From Calditrichota bacterium (GTDB taxonomy: Bacteria; Zhuqueibacterota; Zhuqueibacteria; Zhuqueibacterales; Geothermadaptataceae): a stretch of DNA of 9,545 bases. A program made the position numbers and the translations under genes. This document shows, piece after piece, positions 1 through 6,197 of the stretch. The notes below the pieces were generated by a model. That model did no database searches. It was not told the DNA's origin and saw only the letters and a list, made by a program, of their open reading frames with translations. The stretch covers positions 1 through 9,545 of the forward strand of contig QQUM01000058.1 in NCBI GenBank assembly GCA_008501545.1, read 5' to 3'. Within the stretch, counting starts at the first letter, position 1, and the number at the start of each line of letters is the position of its first letter.

Positions 1-154
1 AACAGCGCTTGAGGAAAGCCTGCGTTAATTCTCCTTGCTTGCAATGGTTTACTGTCCTATTTTTAATGTTTAAATCCAACCACTACATGGATTAATGTCC
101 ATACACAGGGCAATTTCAGGATTAAAACCAACGTTCATTGCAAGGGAGGAGAAG
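1..154 (+). promoter_or_regulatory. Upstream region of the M14 carboxypeptidase gene, with weak promoter candidate
   Basis: No convincing gene is visible here. A possible sigma70-like promoter is TTGCTT (35-40), a 17-bp spacer and TATTTT (58-63); both boxes match the consensus only partly, so this is a weak call. A small inverted repeat, AATCCA (73-78) and TGGATT (88-93) with a 9-nt loop, lies between it and the gene. The clearest signal is the ribosome binding site GGGAGGAG at 144-151, placed for a GTG start at 155. An ATG at 95 is in the same frame but has no Shine-Dalgarno sequence in front of it. Confidence 0.3.
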
Positions 155-2959
155 GTGTTTTCATCCAAATCAGTTCAATATCGGCAGAAAGCTGGACATA
201 TACTGGCCGTGTTTTTTACTCTCCCGTTTTTCCTGCAACTTTCCGCATTTCAGAATCCATTTTATTTTAGTTCGCAGTATGATGAATCAGTGCCGACGCC
301 TAAACAAATCCTTGGATTTGAACTGGGTAGCCGGCCGACACGTTTTCATGAAGCCATTGGCTATCTCAAGGTATTGTCGGAAAAATCGCCACTTGTTCAT
401 ATGGCATCCAACGGCAAAACCCACGAAGGGCGTAAACTTCATTTCCTGCTAATCAGTTCACAAGAAAATATGGACCGCCTGGATGATGTAAAACGGGATT
501 TATCCCGTTTGGGTGATCCCAGGAAAACCAATACGGCACAAGCTGAAAAAATCGTTAAAAAAACACCGGCCGTTGCATGGATGTTCTACAGCATTCATGG
601 TGACGAACTATCCGGCACCGATGCCGCACTTGCCGTGGCATACAGACTGGCAGCCGGTACTGATGATCAAACTAGAAAGCTGCGCAATGAACTCGTCATA
701 GGCATTTATCCGATGGAAAATCCCGATGGCCGCGAGCGCTACCTGGCACAGATGCAGCAATGGGGCGGTCGAATTGCCAGTCACGACAGACAGAGTTTGC
801 AGCACACCGGTGTCTGGCCATGGGGTCGGACAAACCACTATTTTTTCGACTTGAATCGCGACTGGTTTATTCTCTCACAACCGGAAAGCCGCTCACGCAT
901 GCAACTCGTTGTCGACTGGAATCCCCAACTAGTGGCAGATGCGCACGAAATGGGATCGAACAGCACATTTCTCTTTAATCCACCGCGCGAGCCAATCAAT
1001 CATCATATGGATTTGAAAATCCAGCAGTGGTGGAAGGTGTTTGCGAAAGACCAGGCTGCAGCATTTGATAAACATGGCTGGCGCTACTACACAGGCGAAT
1101 GGTATGAGGATTGGTACCCGGGCTATGGCAGTTCCTATCCGGCACTGCGTGGTGCTGTTGGAATTTTGTACGAACAGGCATCTACGGATGGTTCGGCTGT
1201 TAAACAAACATCAGGCTATCTTTCAACCTTTGAGGATGCTGTAAATCACCAGTTTACCAGCTCGCTGGCTAACTTAACGACCGCTGCCAACAACCGGCAG
1301 GCACTGCTGCAGGATTTTTACAATTTACGAAAGAAAGGTGTAGATGCGAAAAACAAGGATGGTGTCAGCGCATACATCCTTTCATCTCCCCAAAATCCAA
1401 CTCGCGTCGAACGGCTTGTGGAAAAATTGCTGCTGCAGAAAATTGAAGTTTTCAGAGCGAATGATTCCTTTTCATTGAATGGTATCAAATCATTTACTGC
1501 ATTCTCAACATCCAGGAAATCATTTGCAAAAGGGACATATATCATTCCGGTGAATCAACCTTTGCGTCCGGTTATCAATGCCATTCTGGAACTCGATCCA
1601 CGCATGTCAACAGAAGTTTTGCGTAAAGAACGTGAATCGCTGGAAAAAGGGCGTGGGACCGAAATGTACGAGGTTAGCGCCTGGTCGATGCCGTTGGCCT
1701 ACGATGTTGCTGTATACGCAGTGCAGAATACACCTTCAGTAAAAATGGCAAAGGTTGACAGTATCGTAAAAACACCCGGTATGCTAGTTAAACCGGACGC
1801 TGGTTTTGGGTATCTTCTGCCGTATTTTGATGACAATGCCGTCGATGCGTTATTGCATTTTTTCAATAATGACTGGCGAGTCCGCAGTGCGACCAAACCG
1901 TTTAAAATCGAAGGAAGAATGTATGATCGCGGCACTTTACTGCTTATTCGGGAAGAAAATCCGGCAATGAAAAGCACGGATGTGCAGAGGTGCGCCGATA
2001 AAGCCGGAGTTACAATTTATGGTGTGAACACTGCACTGAGTGAAGAAAAGCCCGATCTCGGCGGTGGACAGTTTAAGTTATTACATAAACCGCGAATTGC
2101 CATGCTTGCCGGCCCCGATGTAAGCAGTTATAACGTTGGTACATTGCGTTTTCTTCTCGATTATGAGCTTGGAATTTCTGTTTCTCTCCTAAATTCCAAC
2201 AATTTTTCCCGTTTCGATTTAAGGCCATACAACGTATTGGTACTCCCATCATCAGCCCGTTCATTTGCGAAAATTTTTGATAAAAAAATGCAGCAAGCCG
2301 TCAAAACGTGGGTGCAGGAAGGCGGCACACTGGTCGCAATTGGTAACAGTGCCGTCACTTTGGCTGATACGACCACAGGATTAAGCGCAGTGAAATTACG
2401 TCGCCAAATTTTGAAAGAATTACCGGATTATGAGAAAGCCCTGCAACAGGAACGCTACCGTAATAAAATCCAACTCGATAGCCTTGCAGTCTGGGCTGGC
2501 AAATCCATTCCGGGTTTCGATCCCGGCAAAACCAAAGCTGAAAAACAAGATATGGCTGCTTTGAAAGAAATAGACGCGCGGCAACGGCTGTTCATGCCGC
2601 GAGGTGCCATTTTGAATGTTTTGCTGGATGAAGAGCACTGGCTAAATTTTGGTCTGGGTAAACAGGTCCCCGCCATCATTTACAGCGATGATGCCTTCAT
2701 GAGTAAATCACCTGTACAGACCGCAGCGCGTCTTGCGAGCGCCAAAGAGCTGCGATTGTCCGGCTTGTTGTGGCCGGAAGCACGTGAACGCTGGCAGAAT
2801 ACAGCCTATGCAACACGTGAGGCATCGGGAAAAGGGCAAATTATCCTCTTCGCCGGGGAACCCAATTTCCGCTCCTATTTTTATGGAACGGCGCGTATGT
2901 TTGTCAACAGTGTTTTGCTTGGCCCGGGCATGGGAACAAGGCAGCCCGCTCCCTGGTAA
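155..2959 (+). CDS. Secreted M14-family zinc carboxypeptidase with C-terminal glutamine-amidotransferase-like domain
   Basis: This is a metallopeptidase predicted to remove or cleave peptide residues outside the cytoplasm. Numbering is from the GTG start (934 aa). Residues 1-14 are polar and basic, followed by a hydrophobic stretch at 15-33, which fits a signal peptide or N-terminal anchor. The M14 site is complete: zinc ligands H148 and E151 (SIHGDE), N-P-D-G at 189-192, the substrate-binding N234-R235 pair in DLNRDW, third zinc ligand H264 in ADAHEMG, and catalytic E340 in GILYEQAS. From about residue 645 (KPRIAMLAGP) a class I amidotransferase-like fold follows, including EGGTLVAIGNSA near 722-733, and it runs to the C-terminus (FAGEPNFR). 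This two-part layout is known for large bacterial M14 proteins. GTG 155 is preferred over the in-frame ATG 95 because of the strong Shine-Dalgarno sequence at 144-151 and because it gives a normal signal-peptide n-region; the ATG would add 20 residues. The substrate is unknown. The next gene begins 34 bp downstream. Confidence 0.9.
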   Translation: MFSSKSVQYRQKAGHILAVFFTLPFFLQLSAFQNPFYFSSQYDESVPTPKQILGFELGSRPTRFHEAIGYLKVLSEKSPLVHMASNGKTHEGRKLHFLLISSQENMDRLDDVKRDLSRLGDPRKTNTAQAEKIVKKTPAVAWMFYSIHGDELSGTDAALAVAYRLAAGTDDQTRKLRNELVIGIYPMENPDGRERYLAQMQQWGGRIASHDRQSLQHTGVWPWGRTNHYFFDLNRDWFILSQPESRSRMQLVVDWNPQLVADAHEMGSNSTFLFNPPREPINHHMDLKIQQWWKVFAKDQAAAFDKHGWRYYTGEWYEDWYPGYGSSYPALRGAVGILYEQASTDGSAVKQTSGYLSTFEDAVNHQFTSSLANLTTAANNRQALLQDFYNLRKKGVDAKNKDGVSAYILSSPQNPTRVERLVEKLLLQKIEVFRANDSFSLNGIKSFTAFSTSRKSFAKGTYIIPVNQPLRPVINAILELDPRMSTEVLRKERESLEKGRGTEMYEVSAWSMPLAYDVAVYAVQNTPSVKMAKVDSIVKTPGMLVKPDAGFGYLLPYFDDNAVDALLHFFNNDWRVRSATKPFKIEGRMYDRGTLLLIREENPAMKSTDVQRCADKAGVTIYGVNTALSEEKPDLGGGQFKLLHKPRIAMLAGPDVSSYNVGTLRFLLDYELGISVSLLNSNNFSRFDLRPYNVLVLPSSARSFAKIFDKKMQQAVKTWVQEGGTLVAIGNSAVTLADTTTGLSAVKLRRQILKELPDYEKALQQERYRNKIQLDSLAVWAGKSIPGFDPGKTKAEKQDMAALKEIDARQRLFMPRGAILNVLLDEEHWLNFGLGKQVPAIIYSDDAFMSKSPVQTAARLASAKELRLSGLLWPEARERWQNTAYATREASGKGQIILFAGEPNFRSYFYGTARMFVNSVLLGPGMGTRQPAPW

Positions 2960-2993
2960 ATGAATCCAAAAACAATACACGAAAGGATAATTT

Positions 2994-3335
2994 TTGGCCT
3001 ACGATGAAGGATTAGCGCAGCGTATTCGGGAAATGGTGCAGAACCATCCCGGCATCACTGAAAGGAAAATGTTTGGTGGCCTGGCATTCATGGATCGCGG
3101 CAATATGTGTTGCGGCATCATTCGTTCTGAACTTATGGTCCGTGTTGGTGCTGAAAAATATACAGAAGCGCTTGAAGATCCGCATGCACGCGAAATGGAT
3201 TTCACCGGTAAAGCACTGCGTGGCTATGTTTATGTCGCAGAAAATGGAATTGATTCTGATATCGGCTTGCATTTCTGGATAAAAAAAGGGCTCGATTTTA
3301 CGGCCACTTTACCGGCGAAGGCAGGGAAAAAATGA
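2994..3335 (+). CDS. TfoX/Sxy N-terminal-domain protein, stand-alone
   Basis: This small cytoplasmic protein of 113 aa consists of only the TfoX_N domain. The diagnostic run is ERKMFGGLAFMDRGNMCCGI (residues 23-42), followed by LMVRVG (47-52), a D-P-x-A-R-x-M-D-F-T-G stretch at 62-72, RGYVYV (76-81) and a closing LP-K motif near 107-109. In gamma-proteobacterial TfoX/Sxy this domain precedes a C-terminal domain and the protein activates competence genes. Stand-alone TfoX_N proteins are widespread and their role is not established, so no competence function is claimed. The start is TTG at 2994, supported by AAAGGA at 2982-2987, about 6 nt upstream; no ATG lies near the domain's N-terminus in this frame. 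The stop overlaps the start of the downstream aldolase (ATGA, 3332-3335). The Cys-Cys pair at 39-40 is notable but of unknown meaning. Confidence 0.85.
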   Translation: MAYDEGLAQRIREMVQNHPGITERKMFGGLAFMDRGNMCCGIIRSELMVRVGAEKYTEALEDPHAREMDFTGKALRGYVYVAENGIDSDIGLHFWIKKGLDFTATLPAKAGKK

Positions 3336-4249
3336 AAACGAACGCGTTGGCACATGGTGTCTACATCGCGAGTTTGACACCATTGAAATCGAATTTGAGC
3401 ATTGATCATGCCCATTTGATCCGGCACTGCAGGTGGTTGCTGAAAAATGGCGCTACAGGGATTCTGCTCATGGGCACGACAGGCGAGGCCAATTCGTTCA
3501 GTCGTAAAGAGCGGATGGTTGCATTGGATGCAGTTCTCGCCAGCGGTATTCCTGCAGAAAAATTACTGGTTGGAGCGGGGTGTTGTGCAATCCCGGATAC
3601 GGTTGCATTGACGCGTCATGCGCTTCATCTTGGTGTTCATAACGTATTGCTGTTGCCGCCATTTTATTATAAAAATGTGCAGGATGCTGGCATTTTTCAT
3701 TTCTTCGATCGGGTAATTCAGGAAGTAAATGACGACGCATTGCGAATTTATGTGTACCATTTTCCAAAAATGACAGGCCTTCCGTTCAGCACAGATTTAA
3801 TTGCACGTTTCATTGAAAAATATCCAAATCAGATAGTCGGCATCAAAGATTCCGGTGGTGATTGGCAGCACATGCAGATGTTGAAACAACGCTTTCCGGA
3901 ATTTCAAATCTTTGCGGGCAGCGAGACCTTCTTATCACAGATTATGGGTATCGGTGGTGCAGGATGTATTTCGGCCAGTGCAAATCTGTCATGTTTTATA
4001 GCAGCAAAATTATATAGCACAATTGATCCGGATGAACGGCAGCATTTGCAGGATAAACTCAACGCAATGCGCTCACTTATCGAGAATTATCCGATGATCC
4101 CGGTGTTGAAGCACGTCATATCCCGATTGGATAAAAACGAGAACTGGTTGCACATGCGCCCACCGCAGGTCGCATTGTCAGCAGATGAAATTAAAAAATT
4201 ATATGATGCACTGGAGAAAATTCATTTTCCGACTGATTATTTCCACTGA
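3332..4249 (+). CDS. DapA/NanA-superfamily class I aldolase or lyase (dihydrodipicolinate synthase family)
   Basis: This 305-aa cytoplasmic (beta/alpha)8-barrel enzyme is of normal length for the family, which condenses or cleaves 2-oxo acids such as pyruvate through a Schiff base. Visible landmarks are GTTGEA at 48-53, catalytic Tyr142 in YHFPKMTG, Schiff-base Lys172 in GIKDSGGD, and the SASANL turn at 214-219. In true dihydrodipicolinate synthase the motif is YNVPxRTG, where the arginine (E. coli R138) binds the aspartate-semialdehyde carboxylate. Here that position is Met147. Lysine or DAP biosynthesis is therefore doubtful, and a sugar-acid, hydroxy-oxo-acid or sialic-acid-type aldolase is more likely; the natural substrate cannot be read from sequence. 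The ATG overlaps the TfoX-like stop by 4 bp, with AGGGA at 3323-3327 as ribosome binding site, so the two genes are probably translationally coupled. No terminator with a T-run was seen after the stop. Confidence 0.85.
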   Translation: MKTNALAHGVYIASLTPLKSNLSIDHAHLIRHCRWLLKNGATGILLMGTTGEANSFSRKERMVALDAVLASGIPAEKLLVGAGCCAIPDTVALTRHALHLGVHNVLLLPPFYYKNVQDAGIFHFFDRVIQEVNDDALRIYVYHFPKMTGLPFSTDLIARFIEKYPNQIVGIKDSGGDWQHMQMLKQRFPEFQIFAGSETFLSQIMGIGGAGCISASANLSCFIAAKLYSTIDPDERQHLQDKLNAMRSLIENYPMIPVLKHVISRLDKNENWLHMRPPQVALSADEIKKLYDALEKIHFPTDYFH

Positions 4250-4333
4250 ATATAGAACACAGTAAGCAGTGCATTACTTGAATGAAATTGCAGAAAAATG
4301 CTAAATATTACTACTTTGGCAGATTAATAAAAT

Positions 4334-4393
4334 TGACCAGATTGTGTGAAAACGAAAAGTTCAACCTCCATGGGTTTTCACACAGTCTGGTCA
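4334..4393. repeat. Internal hairpin A, 20-bp inverted repeat
   Basis: Arms at 4334-4353 (begins TGACCAG, ends GTGTGAAAAC) and 4374-4393 (begins GTTTTCACAC, ends CTGGTCA) are reverse complements with one mismatch. T4342 faces G4385, which in a + strand RNA is a G-U wobble, so the 20-bp stem would be continuous. The loop is 20 nt and contains the palindrome CCATGG (4368-4373). No T-run follows, so it is not a standard intrinsic terminator. Confidence 0.8.
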
Positions 4394-4503
4394 TTTCGAA
4401 CCGCTTTCCAGCCGAAGGCCGGCGAAGCAAAAATCTTAATTTGTGGTTCATATCTTGAGCGTAGAAATAAGATTTCTCACCCCCAAAGTGGGTTCGAAAT
4501 GAC
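4390..4503. repeat. Internal hairpin B, GTCATTTCGAACC palindromic repeat
   Basis: A perfect 13-bp inverted repeat links GTCATTTCGAACC (4390-4402) with GGTTCGAAATGAC (4491-4503). A second helix lies within it: AAATCTTA (4431-4438) with TAAGATTT (4468-4475). Smaller stems GCCG/CGGC (4411-4414 with 4420-4423) and CCC/GGG (4482-4484 with 4490-4492) decorate it. The GTCATTTCGA...GAGAAATC style resembles dispersed intergenic palindromes known from several bacterial groups; this resemblance is from memory. Its left arm shares 4 bases with the right arm of hairpin A, so the two stems cannot both be complete in one molecule. Confidence 0.7.
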
Positions 4504-4604
4504 AAAACACCGAATCTACCAAAGTAGTAATATGGGAAAATGAATTTTCGCGTGTTTTGTGTTTTTCGCGGTTTAAAAGTATTTTTAAAATCTCAGATAA
4601 TCCT

Positions 4605-4611
4605 CAGGGAG
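4605..4611 (+). promoter_or_regulatory. Ribosome binding site of the GGT-like gene
   Basis: CAGGGAG lies 7 nt before ATG 4619. An in-frame TAA at 4598-4600 closes the reading frame just upstream, so this site and start are fixed and no N-terminal signal peptide can be added. Confidence 0.8.
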
Positions 4612-4618
4612 TACAGCG

Positions 4619-6118
4619 ATGCAAGCCGTAGTGGCAAGCGGTCATGAGAAAGTAAGTGAAGCGGCATGCGAAATCATGAAAAATGGTGGCAACGCGTTTG
4701 ATGCCGTCGCTGCTGCCGGATTTGCCTCAGTGGTTGCCGAACCATTGCTTACCAGTCTCGGCGGCGGCGGATTTCTTCTTTCACGTCTGCATTCGGGGAA
4801 AAGTGTGCTATACGATTTTTTTGTTGATACGCCCGGTCTTGGCAATCCATCGTCCGAAACGGATCCCCATTTCATTCCCATCACTGTCCATTTCCCCGGC
4901 TCAGATCAAATCTTTAATGTTGGCTATGGTTCGATTGCGGTGCCGGGCGTCTTGCGCGGCCTGCTGGATGTCCACACAAAGCAGGGTAGGCTGCCGTTAA
5001 AAGAAATTCTTGCGCCTGCGCTTCAATATGCGAGGCATGGTGTCCATTTTAACCGGACACAGGCCTACATTCTCCACCTGTTGCAACCAATCATGAATTT
5101 GTCAGCCCCCGGTCGGCAACTCTTTTCACCGCATGGCGAGATGCTGCGTGAAGGGGATCATTTTTCAAATAAGGACCTGGCCAATTTTCTCGAAACGCTG
5201 CCCGGTGATGGCTATAAAGAATTTTATCAAGGTGAAATTGCGCATCGAATCACAAAGGATATGCAGCAGCATGAGGGCATTTTGACACGCAGGGATTTAG
5301 CAGCATATAGAGTTGTTGAACGCCAGCCTTTATCGATAAAATATCGCAATCACACCGTGCTCACCAATCCCTGGCCTTCCTTTGGTGGCACGATGCTGGC
5401 CTTTGCGTTGCGCTGGCTTGAGCGAAGTATGATCGGGGATATCAAATATGGCTCTAAACAACATTTACGTGGATTAATCACACTGATGCAGGAATTATTT
5501 GAGCGCAGGGAAGATGGCGATCTGCTGCGTGAGGGAAGTTTTGATGATGATTTTTCCGGGAATGTTGAAAAAATACGCAAAGCCTTTGGCGGTACGACCC
5601 ATATCAGTGTTTTAGACCGGGATGGCAATGCAGCCAGTTTGACCTGTTCAAACGGTGAAGGCAGTGGTTATATCGTGCCTGAAACCGGTGTTATGCTCAA
5701 CAACATGATGGGTGAGGATGATTTGCATCCGGACGGATTCCATGCCGATCCACCCGGCAAACGGATCGCTTCAATGATGTCGCCATCAATGATTTTGCAG
5801 GACGGGAATGTTCGCTTTGTTATGGGCAGCGGGGGGAGCAAACGCATCTGGACGGCGCTGTTACACGTGATATGCAATATCCTCGATTTTAAAATGAGCT
5901 TGAACGAAGCAGTCTTTGCTCCGCGTTTGCATTGGGATGGACATCATGTGCAGATTGAACCGGGATATGATGCAGACATCATCGCTGCGATCGGCGATAC
6001 ATTTTCTGTTAACTCATGGCAAGTGAAAGATGTTTATTTTGGTGGCGTGCATGCAGTAGCCAATGATGGCCAGGGTGCTGGCGATAAACGACGGGATGGT
6101 GCAGTTGCGTCTTGTTGA
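4619..6118 (+). CDS. Gamma-glutamyltransferase-family Ntn-hydrolase, cytoplasmic form with altered substrate pocket
   Basis: This 499-aa proenzyme should cleave itself before Thr326 (GGTTHIS), making a large subunit of about 325 aa and a small one of 174 aa with Thr326 as nucleophile. Family landmarks are KNGGNAFDAV (21-30), SLGGGGF (46-52), VPGVLRG (108-114), LDRDGNAASLT (332-342), MLNNMMGEDD (359-368), the SMMSPS segment (385-390) and GSGGSKRI (403-410). It starts directly at the mature-enzyme N-terminus, and an in-frame TAA at 4598 excludes a signal peptide, unlike periplasmic GGT. By hand alignment, E. coli R114 is Phe68 (in DFFVDTP), T409 is Ser344, Q430 is Met363, D433 is Glu366 and S463 is Met386; S462 is kept as Ser385. 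These residues hold the gamma-glutamyl group, so the donor may not be glutathione. Another amidase or acylase activity is possible. The fold assignment is firm and the substrate is unknown. Confidence 0.85.
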   Translation: MQAVVASGHEKVSEAACEIMKNGGNAFDAVAAAGFASVVAEPLLTSLGGGGFLLSRLHSGKSVLYDFFVDTPGLGNPSSETDPHFIPITVHFPGSDQIFNVGYGSIAVPGVLRGLLDVHTKQGRLPLKEILAPALQYARHGVHFNRTQAYILHLLQPIMNLSAPGRQLFSPHGEMLREGDHFSNKDLANFLETLPGDGYKEFYQGEIAHRITKDMQQHEGILTRRDLAAYRVVERQPLSIKYRNHTVLTNPWPSFGGTMLAFALRWLERSMIGDIKYGSKQHLRGLITLMQELFERREDGDLLREGSFDDDFSGNVEKIRKAFGGTTHISVLDRDGNAASLTCSNGEGSGYIVPETGVMLNNMMGEDDLHPDGFHADPPGKRIASMMSPSMILQDGNVRFVMGSGGSKRIWTALLHVICNILDFKMSLNEAVFAPRLHWDGHHVQIEPGYDADIIAAIGDTFSVNSWQVKDVYFGGVHAVANDGQGAGDKRRDGAVASC

Positions 6119-6140
6119 ATCGTTACTTTCTTTTGCTCCA

Positions 6141-6150
6141 CCAAATTTGG
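6141..6150. repeat. Perfect 10-bp palindrome CCAAATTTGG in the gap before the DUF2339 gene
   Basis: CCAAATTTGG is self-complementary and sits in the 79-bp gap between the GGT-like stop and the DUF2339 start. It could be a dimeric regulator's half-site pair, but no clear promoter boxes surround it and a 10-bp palindrome can occur by chance. No intrinsic terminator is visible in this gap. Confidence 0.3.
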
Positions 6151-6197
6151 ATTCTATTTCTTCATAAATTGAACTGTAATTTTAAAACTAATGCGGG

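Larger units (their letters stand above)
4305..4533. repeat. Nested inverted-repeat element (MITE-like or composite palindromic repeat)
   Basis: This 229-bp non-coding element is bounded by 21-bp terminal inverted repeats with one mismatch: 4305-4325 (core TATTACTACTTTGG) and 4513-4533 (core CCAAAGTAGTAATA). Inside are two further hairpins, one at 4334-4393 and one at 4390-4503, so the whole can fold as a three-way junction. The ends are flanked by TA (4306-4307 and 4531-4532), which would fit a TA target duplication as made by IS630/Tc1-type transposases. Because the repeat itself is palindromic there, that reading is ambiguous. No transposase or plausible long ORF lies inside. It fills most of the gap between the aldolase and the GGT-like gene and might also act as an RNA structure at the end of the upstream transcript. 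Family membership needs copies elsewhere in the genome. Confidence 0.7.

Noticed and set aside
608..838. Minus-strand and shifted-frame ORFs within the M14, GGT-like and DUF2339 genes
   Set aside because: Each is fully contained in a well-supported gene with complete family motifs, and none shows recognisable domains of its own.
2994..3335. Competence regulator (tfoX/sxy) assignment
   Set aside because: Only the N-terminal domain is present; the C-terminal domain of true TfoX is missing and there are no competence genes nearby.
4261..4278. AGTAA/TTACT inverted repeat just after the aldolase stop as a terminator
   Set aside because: The stem is only 5 bp and no T-run follows.
4311..4543. Short open frames on both strands inside the intergenic element
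   Set aside because: They run through the inverted repeats, have no ribosome binding sites and show no protein-like composition or family motifs.
4545..4570. Direct repeat TTTTCGCG (4545-4552 and 4563-4570)
   Set aside because: Only two 8-bp copies 18 bp apart in T-rich sequence; no supporting palindrome or family resemblance.
4573..4601. TTAAAA-N17-GATAAT as a promoter for the GGT-like gene
   Set aside because: The predicted transcript start would fall around 4608, on top of the Shine-Dalgarno sequence at 4605-4611, so the mRNA would lose it.
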